Source: an uncultured Acholeplasmatales bacterium
GTDB lineage: Bacteria > Bacillota_I > Bacilli_A > Acholeplasmatales > Anaeroplasmataceae
Reading direction: 5' to 3'
Assembly: GCA_944324805.1 (NCBI GenBank)
Contig: CALUXS010000004.1
Location: 1-64,000 of the forward strand
Length of the DNA stretch: 64,000 nt
Each line of letters opens with the position of its first letter. The stretch's first letter is position 1. A program made the translations under genes and the position numbers. Shown here piece by piece: positions 44,502 to 54,657 of the stretch. The notes under the pieces are model-generated. The model was not told the DNA's origin and did not search any database. It saw nothing but the letters and a program-made list of their open reading frames with translations.

Positions 44502-45437
44502 TTATCTTCTTTTTGAAGATAATTTATATAAAACTAAATTTAATACCAAGCAAACTACAATTGTAATAGTAACATATATATACATTATATGAATTCCTAT
44601 TTCTTGACCAAAGAAATTCAATTTAAAAGAAAATATATCCTTCATTGTCTTCATAAACATGCCACCATCATAACCAACCAAATTACTATTAATAAATTCT
44701 AAAGGTCCTTGCATTAAATAATTTCTAAACAGACATGTTATATGTGAGCCAGGGATAATATTAGCAATATATTGAATAGGTTTAGAGAACTGACTAATCG
44801 GCATATAAGCACCAATTAAAAAACCAATACCTGCTGATACAATTCCTGAAAAAGCTGATAAACTACTGCTCTTTTTAAAGAATGATACAATTAACATCAT
44901 CAAAATCGTACTAGACATTACAGCGAATAATAAAACTACATAAAGTAATAAAATACTTTTTAAACTAATATATAAATTACCAATAAGGGATAAAATAACC
45001 AAACCTAATGATAAGATAAATGCACTTACTAGATATGTACAAATTACAGCACCTAAAAAATATGATAATGTTATAATAAAGCCATTAATAGGAGATGCTA
45101 AGTAATCAAAATCTATCTTTTTTTCTTTATCTGAAACCATAATAGAAAGACTATTTAAAGCTATAGTAATAGTAGCTGAACCAGTAACACCAGATAATAA
45201 CCAGGCATTAATAAAATTAGAAATATCCTTATTTGTAACAAATTCCTCAAAGCCAACTAAATTTGCCTTTATCGTATCGACATAGGTTTGTTTTAAAAAA
45301 GCTAAATATAAGAATAAAATTATAAACTGAGCTAAAAGTGAAAAAAAGACATTTGTTTTGTCTCTAAAAAACATCAAAACATTGCGCTTTGTTACACCAA
45401 TTAATGCAACTATTTTTTGTCTAAAAGTCATAACCAT
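44502..45437 (-). CDS. ABC-2-type exporter permease (DrrB-like)
   Basis: Start at ATG 45437 (311 residues) with AGGTG upstream. Six hydrophobic helices; RNVLMFFRDKTNVFFSLL and the FLIGAYMPISQFSKPIQYIANIIPGSHITCLFRN segment are the ABC-2 family signature. It is encoded after the DrrA-like ATPase, so the two form an exporter of drug-like compounds. Confidence 0.87.
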   Translation of the reverse strand: MVMTFRQKIVALIGVTKRNVLMFFRDKTNVFFSLLAQFIILFLYLAFLKQTYVDTIKANLVGFEEFVTNKDISNFINAWLLSGVTGSATITIALNSLSIMVSDKEKKIDFDYLASPINGFIITLSYFLGAVICTYLVSAFILSLGLVILSLIGNLYISLKSILLLYVVLLFAVMSSTILMMLIVSFFKKSSSLSAFSGIVSAGIGFLIGAYMPISQFSKPIQYIANIIPGSHITCLFRNYLMQGPLEFINSNLVGYDGGMFMKTMKDIFSFKLNFFGQEIGIHIMYIYVTITIVVCLVLNLVLYKLSSKRR

Positions 45438-45438
45438 T

Positions 45439-46353
45439 CTATTCACCTAGTTTTCTTCCTGTAACCGTTAAAAAGACATCATCCATATTGCCCTTAATGA
45501 CTTCAAAATTTGTTATTTTATCCTTATTTAAATAAATAAATTCTAAAATATCTTTATAGTTAATAAATGGAATGACAAAATAATCAACATTATATTCATA
45601 ATCTAGATTATTATCTTCTAAAAGCTTAATATTACTATCAGTGTTATTAGTATACCAATATAATTTATTTTTCGTATATTTAGTTTTAAGCATTGATGGA
45701 GTGCCAGCAGCTACAATATGACCATGATCAATTATTACAACCTCATCCGCAGTGATTGTCTCTTCCATATAATGAGTAGTTAAAAATACAGTTAGTCCCT
45801 CTTCTTTTCTTAATTTATTAATTACCTCCCAAACTAGTTTTCTAGTTTTAGGATCAAGCCCCGTAGTAGGTTCATCTAAAAAAATAAGTTTCGGCTTATT
45901 GATTAATGCTCTTGCAATATCAGCTCTTCTTTTTTGACCACCAGATAGTGAATCATATCTGCGCTTTAAGATTTCATTTAAATCAAGCATTTTATCTAAC
46001 TCTAAAATTCTACTTTTTGTTTTTTCTTTATCTAAACCATAATATTTCGCTCTAGTAATTAGATTTTCTTTCACAGTTAAAGCTCCATCTAATACAGAGC
46101 CTTGAAAAACAATTCCAATACTATTTCTAATCTTATCTGGATCTAAATCTAAATCAAAACCATTAATATATACTTTACCACCATTTTTTTCTAATACTGT
46201 AGATAAGACATTAATAGTAGTTGATTTACCTGCACCATTTTCACCTAAAAAGGCAAATAGACTCCCTTCATACACATCAAAAGAAATATCATCTACTGCC
46301 TTTATATTTTTATAATATTTTATCAAATTTTTTACTTCAATAATTTTTTTCAT
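45439..46353 (-). CDS. ABC exporter ATPase (DrrA-like)
   Basis: A 304-residue ATPase: Walker A GENGAGKST, signature LSGGQKRRADIARALI, Walker B LIFLDEPTTGLDPKTR and TTHYMEE. The LSGGQKRRADIA and DPKTR forms are typical of DrrA/daunorubicin-resistance ATPases. C-terminal domain present (FEVIKGNMDDVFLTVTGRKL). Confidence 0.9.
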   Translation of the reverse strand: MKKIIEVKNLIKYYKNIKAVDDISFDVYEGSLFAFLGENGAGKSTTINVLSTVLEKNGGKVYINGFDLDLDPDKIRNSIGIVFQGSVLDGALTVKENLITRAKYYGLDKEKTKSRILELDKMLDLNEILKRRYDSLSGGQKRRADIARALINKPKLIFLDEPTTGLDPKTRKLVWEVINKLRKEEGLTVFLTTHYMEETITADEVVIIDHGHIVAAGTPSMLKTKYTKNKLYWYTNNTDSNIKLLEDNNLDYEYNVDYFVIPFINYKDILEFIYLNKDKITNFEVIKGNMDDVFLTVTGRKLGE

Positions 46354-46404
46354 TTTGCTCCCTCGCTCTAATTATCTTGATTATATCATATTTTGAACTA
46401 AGAA

Positions 46405-46445
46405 AAAAATCTCTTATTAAGAATTTATCCTAATAAGAGATTTTT
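46405..46445 (-). terminator. Terminator of the FtsX-type ABC exporter pair
   Basis: A 15-bp stem AAAAATCTCTTATTA/TAATAAGAGATTTTT just after the second exporter gene, ending in a T-rich minus strand. Confidence 0.85.
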
Positions 46446-46446
46446 A

Positions 46447-49005
46447 TTAGATATCGTATAAAGCAGTTATTTCTGCTGGTGTCTTTTTTAAGTACCTTCT
46501 AATCGGAAGTATACCTACCGAGAAATTAATTACAAAAATGAGTATCAATCCAATTAGGAAAATACCTACATTTGTAGTAATCATAACAGAACCTACTAAA
46601 CCATTAACAGCACTACCTAAACTAAAATAAATTATATATGTTAATAAATAACCTATCAAATTAGTAAAGATGGTAATAGTCAGTAGTTCAACTAAAAATT
46701 CTCTATAAACATACCTCTTAGAAGCACCAATATTTCTTAAAACGGCTGTTTGATAGCGAACATTTATCATTTTACTACGCATTATAAAATAAATATAAAT
46801 CATAGTTACAGCTAATAATAAAATGGCAATAGAACCTGATGTTATTAAATTAACATTCCTATCTTCCTTACGATCATTTATTCTAATATTATACATAGTG
46901 TCAAATGATGCTAAATCACCAAGTAATTCTTTAAGTTTAGAAGCATCATTCACGCTAAATGCACTAAATACATTATGTCTTGCTTCATGTGCAATAAATG
47001 CTTTTTCAGTTAACATAATTGAATTGTTTACTTCATTAAAGTCAGTTCTATAAGTTCCTACAACTTTATATTCATTGATTGTATCACCAACATTCATATA
47101 ATATTCAGGAACTATACACTCATCCATACTAGTAGGTTTTCTTCCTTCAACCATTATTACATCTTCTATAGTAGGAATAAAACTAACTGTAATATCTTTT
47201 TTGGTATTTATAACCATTTCTTTTGAATCAAGTAAAACTGGATTATAATAACCTTCTAATTCTTTTGCCTCAACTATACCTGAAACAATAAAATCCGTAT
47301 TTTTAATAAAATCATCTACATTATAACCACTATCTTTTAAAACTAAAACTTCGTTAGATGACTCAGTTTCTTTTCCTTCTAATAGTGTATAATCTATGTC
47401 ACCTTTATAATAATAGTTATTATCTATGTTTTCAATTATTATTTGTCCATCTTGAAGCTTATTATAATCAATTGGATTAATATATAAGGCTTGTCCGCTT
47501 TCATCAGTAATTCCTGAAATAGTAAATTCCTGGGAATAATTCAAATTAACCTTAGTTCCAATTAAATTTTCCTCTTTAATTCCTGTTTTAGCTATAATTT
47601 CTTTTTTGAAGCCAGAACTTATTAAGGCTTCACCTAATTTAGGCATATTACCTTTATTAATGTTTTTTGCATCAAAAGGAAATAATAATGATATAGTTGA
47701 AAACCTATATTCATTTGTATCTAATAAACTACTATTCTTAGTTAGACTAACATCAGCACTATATAATCCTACATAGTTACTAATATAGTCATTTTTGTAG
47801 GCTTCTGCAAGCTTTGTTTCAAGTATATTACGATTTTCATAATCAAAATCAGTTAATAAATATTTATTATCTAAATAACTAACATTTTTATTATAATAAA
47901 TTGAATTGCCAAGAATAATTGTAGAAATTGCTAAAAATATTCCCATTATAAAGAAGCACGCATTAAAAAACTTAACTTTCTTTTTACTAGAGAAAAATGC
48001 AATTATACTATCCTTAAATTTTTTAGCAAAAGAAACCTTTTTTTCTAAACTATCTTTATACCAGCTAATATCAAAGGAAAAATCAGAAATAGCTTCTTTC
48101 TTTAAATCCTCATACTTACCTTCATTAATTATTACATTTTTATCAATTATATGAATAGGTAAATTAGCATCAATATATAATTTTCCTGCCTTTTCAATTA
48201 CTCTAACTGACAACTTTTCTTTAGTTTGACGGTAAATATCAAAAGCTAGAGTTGGAGTTTCTTCACTAGTTTTTTCTAAGTCAGATAGATAAATAACATC
48301 ATCTGAATCATGCTCTAAGCTTGTACCTTCACCTAGCTTTTCACCAACTACACTACCATCTTTTAAAAGAATTATTTTATCACTATAAAATTCTGCTAGT
48401 TCTTTTGAATGGGTTACTAACAAGACTAATGTTTTTTCACTAATCTTTTTTAAGATATTCATTACTTCAATCGAATTCTTTTTATCAAGATTTCCTGTTG
48501 GTTCATCGGCAAAAATTATTTTAACATTTTTCAACAAAGCCCTCGCTATTGCTACCCTTTGTTGCTGTCCTCCAGACAATGCACTAGCAAGCTTTTTACG
48601 ATATTTATACATACCAACAGCCTTTAGGGTATATGTTATTCTTTCATCAACCTCAACAAAGTCAATTACCCCCATTACCTCTAAGGCTAATTTAAGATTA
48701 TCATAAACAGTCAAATCAGGTAGTAGTAAATAATTTTGGAAAATATAGCTTATATTTTTATTACGATAAGCATCAATAATACTAGGGCTATATTTAGAAA
48801 CAGTTAAATCATCATATATTATTTCTCCTGAGGCTTTATCAAGTCCACCTAAAACATTTAGAAGGGTTGTCTTTCCGCATCCTGAAGATCCTAAAAAGGA
48901 AACTAAACCTTTATCTGGTAATGACAGGGATATATTCTTTAGTACATGTAATTCCTTACTTTTTCCCTTATCATAATATTTATCAATATTGTTTATTTTA
49001 AGCAT
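46447..49005 (-). CDS. ABC exporter, ATPase fused to FtsX-type permease (first of a pair)
   Basis: An 852-residue fusion. ATPase residues 1-235: Walker A GSSGCGKTT, signature LSGGQQQRVAIARAL, Walker B IIFADEPTGNLDKKN, VTHSKE. A linker of about 100 residues carries YxxLKxE-like beta segments. TM1 at about residue 340 (FNACFFIMGIFLAISTIILG), a large external domain (365-700) and three more helices near the C-terminus, with ILPIRRYLKKTPAEITALYDI at the end, the LIxxxxPxxxxx tail of FtsX. It overlaps the second exporter by 1 bp; probable partner of that protein in a heterodimer. Confidence 0.87.
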   Translation of the reverse strand: MLKINNIDKYYDKGKSKELHVLKNISLSLPDKGLVSFLGSSGCGKTTLLNVLGGLDKASGEIIYDDLTVSKYSPSIIDAYRNKNISYIFQNYLLLPDLTVYDNLKLALEVMGVIDFVEVDERITYTLKAVGMYKYRKKLASALSGGQQQRVAIARALLKNVKIIFADEPTGNLDKKNSIEVMNILKKISEKTLVLLVTHSKELAEFYSDKIILLKDGSVVGEKLGEGTSLEHDSDDVIYLSDLEKTSEETPTLAFDIYRQTKEKLSVRVIEKAGKLYIDANLPIHIIDKNVIINEGKYEDLKKEAISDFSFDISWYKDSLEKKVSFAKKFKDSIIAFFSSKKKVKFFNACFFIMGIFLAISTIILGNSIYYNKNVSYLDNKYLLTDFDYENRNILETKLAEAYKNDYISNYVGLYSADVSLTKNSSLLDTNEYRFSTISLLFPFDAKNINKGNMPKLGEALISSGFKKEIIAKTGIKEENLIGTKVNLNYSQEFTISGITDESGQALYINPIDYNKLQDGQIIIENIDNNYYYKGDIDYTLLEGKETESSNEVLVLKDSGYNVDDFIKNTDFIVSGIVEAKELEGYYNPVLLDSKEMVINTKKDITVSFIPTIEDVIMVEGRKPTSMDECIVPEYYMNVGDTINEYKVVGTYRTDFNEVNNSIMLTEKAFIAHEARHNVFSAFSVNDASKLKELLGDLASFDTMYNIRINDRKEDRNVNLITSGSIAILLLAVTMIYIYFIMRSKMINVRYQTAVLRNIGASKRYVYREFLVELLTITIFTNLIGYLLTYIIYFSLGSAVNGLVGSVMITTNVGIFLIGLILIFVINFSVGILPIRRYLKKTPAEITALYDI

Positions 49006-51056
49006 TAGATAGTTTCCTCCTTTAGCATTCTATTAGATGTCTTAGAGAAAAGTTTTTTGGCAAACTTTTTGCCAACAAAGAATGAAAAAGCCCCCATAAT
49101 AACAAAGAAAACGATAACAATAAATGGTGAAATTTGTCCGTAAAATTTCAAGAATTTAAATGGTAATAGACTTAATAGACTCAAGAAGCTAAATGCTAGT
49201 AAAGAACATATTATACCTATAAATAAAGTTTCTAATATAACCATTTTGTTCATATCTTTTCTAGCAATTCCTAATGTGCGCATAATTGTGTATTCCTTAA
49301 CCTTAGATAAATATACCTTTGCTAAAACAAGGAAAGTTACAATATAAATTAAAAATACCGGTATTAATAAAGAGATTGAATTTATGACTAATTTCAATTT
49401 AGTAAAGCTATCAATCTTAACCTCAGTTGCAGGATGAATGGTATTGAATCCTAATTTTTCTAATTGATCTATTGCCTTTTCTGGATTGTTAGTATATAAG
49501 CGTGCCTCATAAGCTGGCAATGTAGTTAAGAAATCTTCAGGAATAACAATAGTAATAGAATTATTATCAGAATATTCTACCTCATATTCTATTTCTAGGT
49601 TATAAACATAATTTAAGCTAAACTTTAGATTTAAAACCTCTACATTGCTACCTTTAGGTATCCTAACTATTACTTTTGTTGTATCCTCAAAGGCAAAATG
49701 CGTATTTATACCTAAGCTATTATCACATTTTAATATTGCCGATGCTAATCCTTTATTTAAAAAGGCACTAATATCATTATTAGTTTTTATAACAGGTGCT
49801 GTAACATATTTTGATTCTGCTATACCTTTAACATTAAGATTATATGTCTCTGTAACATAATTTTTAATACCTATATCTTTATTTAAGAATTCATCATAAT
49901 AGTAACCACTATCTGTAGGAATTATTAAAAGAGCCTCATTTTCTTTTTGTGGTAACTCTCCTTTTAAATTACTATACTCTAAATCAAGTGTCGTATAATA
50001 ACAATAACCATTACTATATTCATCTACTATTAAATTATATCTAACAAGTTCATTAAAAGGATTTAACTTTAAATTTCCGTCTATATTTTCTAACTTAGTT
50101 ACATCAAGTTTCGTTTTATCCTCATTATTAATGACAATAAACTTATTATCGGTAATGTTATAATTAGAATAATTATAGGTAAACTGGCTATTATAATTTG
50201 TAACATAAACACTTTGGTAAAGTGTATACACTACAATAGATATCACAAAAAATATAAAGGATAAAAGCATTGTTTTTCTTGGTGTAGAAAAAATGTTAAA
50301 TCTTGTAAGTAAGCCAATTGTTTTCTTTTCTAATGGTTTATAGTCTAAGTCTAACTTGCAATTTTCATCCATCAAAACATTATTTATTACCTCATCTTTT
50401 GCTACCTTGCCATCAGCAATAACAATTTTTCTTGTGGCAATATCCTTAACCTCATCAAAATTATGAGTTACAATTAAAACTAATTTATCCTTAGCAATTT
50501 CTCTTATTAACTCAATAATTTCCTTACCTGTCTTACTATCTAGATTACCTGTTGGTTCATCACAAGCTAAAATATCACAATCAGATGCTAAAGCACGTGC
50601 TATTACTACTCTTTGCTTTTCACCACCTGATAATTTTGTACCTCTATTATTTATTCTTGCTTCTAGACCAACTCTTTTTATCAATTCAGTCGCTTTTTCT
50701 TTTGCTTCTTCTTTTTTTATTCCCTTTACTAATAAGGGAAACATTACATTTTGCAAAACTGTGTATGAATCAATAATGTTATAGTTTTGAAAGATGAATC
50801 CAACATGTTTCTTTCTAAATTCATCCATATCATCTCCATTAAAGTATGATGTTTCATTACCTTTGTAATAAATTTCTCCCTCATCATAATTATCCATACC
50901 AGTAATGATATTTAAAAGAGTAGATTTACCACTACCACTTTCACCTGTAATAGCGACAATCTCACCTTTAGCAAACTTTAAATTAATATCCTGTAAAGCA
51001 ACTGTAACAACTCCGTTTGAATTATAATACTTATAAACTTCCTTTAATTCAATCAT
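49005..51056 (-). CDS. ABC exporter, ATPase fused to FtsX-type permease (second of a pair)
   Basis: A 683-residue fusion. ATPase residues 1-230: Walker A GESGSGKST, signature LSGGEKQRVVIARAL, Walker B ILACDEPTGNLDSKT, VTHNFDE. A short linker, TM1 (LLSFIFFVISIVVYTLYQSV; about residue 265), an external domain of roughly 290 residues, and C-terminal helices with the FtsX tail region. It begins the two-gene operon at 51056 and would be first to be made. It is 170 residues shorter than its partner, mainly outside the membrane. Confidence 0.87.
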   Translation of the reverse strand: MIELKEVYKYYNSNGVVTVALQDINLKFAKGEIVAITGESGSGKSTLLNIITGMDNYDEGEIYYKGNETSYFNGDDMDEFRKKHVGFIFQNYNIIDSYTVLQNVMFPLLVKGIKKEEAKEKATELIKRVGLEARINNRGTKLSGGEKQRVVIARALASDCDILACDEPTGNLDSKTGKEIIELIREIAKDKLVLIVTHNFDEVKDIATRKIVIADGKVAKDEVINNVLMDENCKLDLDYKPLEKKTIGLLTRFNIFSTPRKTMLLSFIFFVISIVVYTLYQSVYVTNYNSQFTYNYSNYNITDNKFIVINNEDKTKLDVTKLENIDGNLKLNPFNELVRYNLIVDEYSNGYCYYTTLDLEYSNLKGELPQKENEALLIIPTDSGYYYDEFLNKDIGIKNYVTETYNLNVKGIAESKYVTAPVIKTNNDISAFLNKGLASAILKCDNSLGINTHFAFEDTTKVIVRIPKGSNVEVLNLKFSLNYVYNLEIEYEVEYSDNNSITIVIPEDFLTTLPAYEARLYTNNPEKAIDQLEKLGFNTIHPATEVKIDSFTKLKLVINSISLLIPVFLIYIVTFLVLAKVYLSKVKEYTIMRTLGIARKDMNKMVILETLFIGIICSLLAFSFLSLLSLLPFKFLKFYGQISPFIVIVFFVIMGAFSFFVGKKFAKKLFSKTSNRMLKEETI

Positions 51057-51161
51057 AGGAACCTCCTTTTACATCATCCATTATAACATTTTATAAAATA
51101 AAAGCCATTTTATTCACAATATTATCACAAAAGGGTATAATTAAATAAAGGAGATGAAACA

Positions 51162-52085
51162 ATGAGTAGTTTTAAAAATCTAAGAATTGTTGATAATTTC
51201 TATCAAACATCAAGCTTCTTTCCAATGCCTACGACCTTAATAGGAACATTAGCTGAGGATGGTAAAACAACAAGCTTTGGAGCTTATTCTTTAGTTCAGC
51301 CTTATTATATTGCTGGAAAAGATTATTATGCGATGCTTCTTATTTGTAGAAATTCTTCAAACACCTGTAAAGGCATTTTGAGACATAAAAAATGCACAAT
51401 TAACTTTATTCCCGATAACAAGAAATATTTTAAAGAGGCAGTAAGATTAGGATTCCCTGGTGATACTCCAGAAGAAAAAATGAAAAATTGTCTTTTTACC
51501 TTAGAGGATGGCTTAAGGAAAGAGGAAGATCCTAATGGTAAATACCCTAAAGTTATTAAAGAAAGCTATCAAGTATTTGAATGTAGCTGGGTAAGTGAAC
51601 TAGATGGAGCTAATAATGATACGGTAAAAGATGAATATCTACCACCATATCATAACTTTAATGGTATCACAAGCGAGCATGGAGCTCACTTCATCTTAAA
51701 AATTGATAAAATATTAATGAAGGAAAAATATTATAACGCTATTCTTGATGGTGTAAAATCAATTGATTTTCCTAATGTTCCTGTTGACTATGGCTATAGA
51801 GATAGTAAATATTTTTGGTATTCTTGTTTTAAACGTCCTAAAAAAGAGCCAATTCCTAACCGTGAAATTGATATAGACTCTGTCATTTACGCTACAACTA
51901 GAGCTGATGATAAAATCAAATTCACAAAAGAAGCATGTATGTGTTTAGTAAAGGTGCCAAGAATTTTTTTAAACACTGCAATAAAAGGCTGTATAAAATG
52001 GGCGAGAGAAAATAATGTAACTTTAATTACTGAAGAACATATGAAAATAATCAATGATAAGCGTAGTAAAGAAAAGAAAAAATAG
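51162..52085 (+). CDS. Flavin-reductase-like protein with C-terminal PCP_red-like segment
   Basis: A 307-residue protein. Residues about 5-200 match the flavin reductase-like FMN barrel: TSSFFPMPTTLIGTLAEDGKTTSFGAYSLVQPYYIAGKDYYAMLLICRNSSNT. The C-terminus (about 250-302), with a cluster of Cys (TKEACMCLVKVPRIFLNTAIKGCIKWARENNV then TLITEEHMKIINDK), resembles the PCP_red three-helix domain. AGGAG ribosome site seven bases before the ATG. Possibly an oxidoreductase or FMN binder; substrate and partner unknown. Confidence 0.65.
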   Translation: MSSFKNLRIVDNFYQTSSFFPMPTTLIGTLAEDGKTTSFGAYSLVQPYYIAGKDYYAMLLICRNSSNTCKGILRHKKCTINFIPDNKKYFKEAVRLGFPGDTPEEKMKNCLFTLEDGLRKEEDPNGKYPKVIKESYQVFECSWVSELDGANNDTVKDEYLPPYHNFNGITSEHGAHFILKIDKILMKEKYYNAILDGVKSIDFPNVPVDYGYRDSKYFWYSCFKRPKKEPIPNREIDIDSVIYATTRADDKIKFTKEACMCLVKVPRIFLNTAIKGCIKWARENNVTLITEEHMKIINDKRSKEKKK

Positions 52086-52090
52086 ATAAT

Positions 52091-52138
52091 AAAAAAGGAA
52101 CTATAGACTAGTTAAATTCTAGTTTATAGTTCCTTTTT
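52091..52138. terminator. Bidirectional terminator
   Basis: A long stem AAAAAGGAACTATA/TATAGTTCCTTTTT with internal CTAG repeats, between the converging genes at 51162-52085 (+) and 52158 (-). Confidence 0.85.
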
Positions 52139-52157
52139 ACATATTTTTTACTAATAA

Positions 52158-53333
52158 TTATTCCCCAAGACCATTAAGAAAATCTATAATCTCTTTTTTA
52201 TGGTCACCATAAATAATAACATGATGATTTCCATAAGGACGCTTTAAGAAATAATCAATATTTTCATCTACCTCTACTTCAATTTGAGTACGACATAGAT
52301 TATTCTCATCTAAATTTCTAACAATTCTTCCGGTTGTTACAAAGTAATCTTTTAAATTACGCGCAAATTTAAAAATAGTAATCTTATCTTCTTTAAGTTT
52401 TCCTCTAATTGCAACACCAATACCTGATTCATAATGAGTATCTAATGTATAGCTAGTAGGCATATTAAATGGCAATGTACAGTGTGCTAAAACCATTTTT
52501 TTATTAACTATATCAATTCTGCTTGGATTAGCTTGGAACCCTGGTGACTTTAATAGTTCATTTAAAACATGCATACTTAACATTGTTGGAATATCACCCT
52601 CACAAGTGCTAACAATTCCGTCTGCATTTAAAAGTGCTAAGCCTAAGCAAGCAGTTGTATGAATAGAATCAAGCAAATCGAAACAACGAATAGTTAATCC
52701 ATCAAGCGAATACTTTTTCTTTATTGTTTTTAAAGCCTCATATAGTTTTAGAGCCTTAGAAACCTCATGTTTATCATATTCTAGTTCATACTTGACGTCC
52801 TGATTAATAGCCTTATTATATTCACTTATTACCTCTTCAATGGTTATATCTATTAAATCTACATTTAGTCTTTTTAAAGCTTCTTTATAATCAACATTGC
52901 TAGCTATTAACCAATCACTAGGTTTACCTAAAACACCTAAACGCTTTTTAGGTAAACTTGTTTTATTTACTAATGCCATAATTCGGTTTGCTATGTAATC
53001 ACTGCTACCATGTAAAACTTCGGCTACTTCTCCACTATCTTTCAAATATGATAGAATTTCTAATGAGGCAGCAAGTGAGTTATTAGAACCATATGTAAGT
53101 AAATAATAAGGTGCCTTAAGGTTATCTTTTATTTTTAAGAATTCTCCTTCTGAACCACCACTTTGGATTAATATCAAAGATAAATCTGCTTCATATAATT
53201 CCTTAAAATTATCAGTGAATTTAATTTCAGATTTAGTTTTTTCTTCAATTTCTAAAACTAGCTTTCTAGTTTCTTGATTAATAACATTTTTCGAATGTAG
53301 ACTAGAAACAATAGGATAAATATTTATTTTCAT
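52158..53333 (-). CDS. L-fucose/L-arabinose isomerase-family protein
   Basis: A 391-residue protein. GLTIRCFDLLD and STCEGDIPTMLSMHVLNELL, then HCTLPFN, YESGIGVAIRGKL and YGNHHVIIYGD are the fucose/arabinose isomerase-like C-terminal blocks, with metal ligands probable in the CEGD Glu and the HH pair. Length is below FucI (590) and near the shorter isomerase-like group. Single gene beside an alcohol dehydrogenase; the sugar is unknown. TGGAGG ribosome site supports the start. Confidence 0.7.
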   Translation of the reverse strand: MKINIYPIVSSLHSKNVINQETRKLVLEIEEKTKSEIKFTDNFKELYEADLSLILIQSGGSEGEFLKIKDNLKAPYYLLTYGSNNSLAASLEILSYLKDSGEVAEVLHGSSDYIANRIMALVNKTSLPKKRLGVLGKPSDWLIASNVDYKEALKRLNVDLIDITIEEVISEYNKAINQDVKYELEYDKHEVSKALKLYEALKTIKKKYSLDGLTIRCFDLLDSIHTTACLGLALLNADGIVSTCEGDIPTMLSMHVLNELLKSPGFQANPSRIDIVNKKMVLAHCTLPFNMPTSYTLDTHYESGIGVAIRGKLKEDKITIFKFARNLKDYFVTTGRIVRNLDENNLCRTQIEVEVDENIDYFLKRPYGNHHVIIYGDHKKEIIDFLNGLGE

Positions 53334-53404
53334 GTTAGTTCCTCCATATAAATCTTAGCCAGCTAAAAAAGCCAACCACTTATTTTAACCTATTTAATTA
53401 GAAA

Positions 53405-54568
53405 TTAAAAGCACTCATTTAAAATTTCTAATATTTCCTCTTCAGTCATTACCTTATATGCACTACTACTAATATCACTTGATTTAGCAATCAATGGCAA
53501 CATCTCTCTTGTTGCGCCTAACTCACTTAGCTTTGTTACCATTCCACATTCTTTAATAAATTTTTCTAAAGCTTCTATACCTTTTAAAGCAACCTCTTCT
53601 TTTGATAGGTCATCTTCATTAATATTCCAAACATTTGTTGCGAAACGTACAAACTTATCCAAACCATACTTATAAATATGTTTATAATATGGTATAGAGA
53701 TTGCTGCAAGACCCATACCATGTGCACAATCAGTATAAGCTCCTAATTGATGCTCAATTGAATGAACCTCCCAGTCTTGCTCCTTACTCATTCCTACTAG
53801 GGTATTAAGAGCTACTGTAGATGCCCACATCAAATTACCTCTAGCTTCATAATCAAGCGGATTTTTTATTGCCACATAAGTGTTATTAATTACTGACTTT
53901 AATAAGCCTTCAATCAAATAATCTGATACATTATCATCATCACCAGAAAAATATTGTTCCATAAGATGACTCATAATATCAAATATACCACTTAACATTT
54001 GATACTTAGATACTGTATATGTATAAGTAGGATCTAGAATAGAAAATTTAGGATAAACTTGAGCAGGAAAAACTCTACCAGATTTTATTTTTTCTTCTTC
54101 ATTTGTTATAACAGATCCACCATTCATCTCACTACCAGTTCCAACCATTGTTAATATACTTGCAACCGGAACAGTGTTATGTTTAACTTCCTCATGCTTA
54201 ATCCAGAATCTTTCCCACGCATTTTCTTGATATGCGGCAACACTTACACCTTTAGCACAATCAATTACTGAACCTCCTCCAACTGCTAGAATCAAATCAA
54301 TTTTATTATCCTCTACTAGTTTTGCTCCCTCTAGCATTTTTTTATAAGTTGGATTTGGCATTATTCCTCCATATAGTACAACATTCTTTTTTGCTCTTTT
54401 AAGAATGTCAACTACTGTATCGAATAAGCCAATTTTCTTTATAGAACCCCCTCCAAAAGCAAGTAGAATATTAGGGCCATAATTATTTAACTCTTCTTCT
54501 AAATTAGAAATTGCATCCTTACCAAAATATATTTTTGTAGGATTATAAAACGTAAAATTATATTTCAT
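53405..54568 (-). CDS. Iron-containing alcohol dehydrogenase, butanol-dehydrogenase type
   Basis: A 387-residue protein. VGGGSVIDCAKGVS is the coenzyme-binding loop (G-G-G-S), and the metal ligands fall in FDIMSHLMEQYF, HSIEHQLGAYTDCAHGMGLA and neighbouring His residues, as in YqhD/BdhA. Known reaction: NAD(P)H-dependent reduction of aldehydes to alcohols. Close to the sugar isomerase; both read on the minus strand and are separated by 71 bp. Confidence 0.9.
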   Translation of the reverse strand: MKYNFTFYNPTKIYFGKDAISNLEEELNNYGPNILLAFGGGSIKKIGLFDTVVDILKRAKKNVVLYGGIMPNPTYKKMLEGAKLVEDNKIDLILAVGGGSVIDCAKGVSVAAYQENAWERFWIKHEEVKHNTVPVASILTMVGTGSEMNGGSVITNEEEKIKSGRVFPAQVYPKFSILDPTYTYTVSKYQMLSGIFDIMSHLMEQYFSGDDDNVSDYLIEGLLKSVINNTYVAIKNPLDYEARGNLMWASTVALNTLVGMSKEQDWEVHSIEHQLGAYTDCAHGMGLAAISIPYYKHIYKYGLDKFVRFATNVWNINEDDLSKEEVALKGIEALEKFIKECGMVTKLSELGATREMLPLIAKSSDISSSAYKVMTEEEILEILNECF

Positions 54569-54657
54569 TTAAATCACCTCTTGTAATTATTATAACATTT
54601 TTATATACAATTTTTAAAAAATAAACTATAATTAATATAGTAAAGGAGGGTTTCAAA

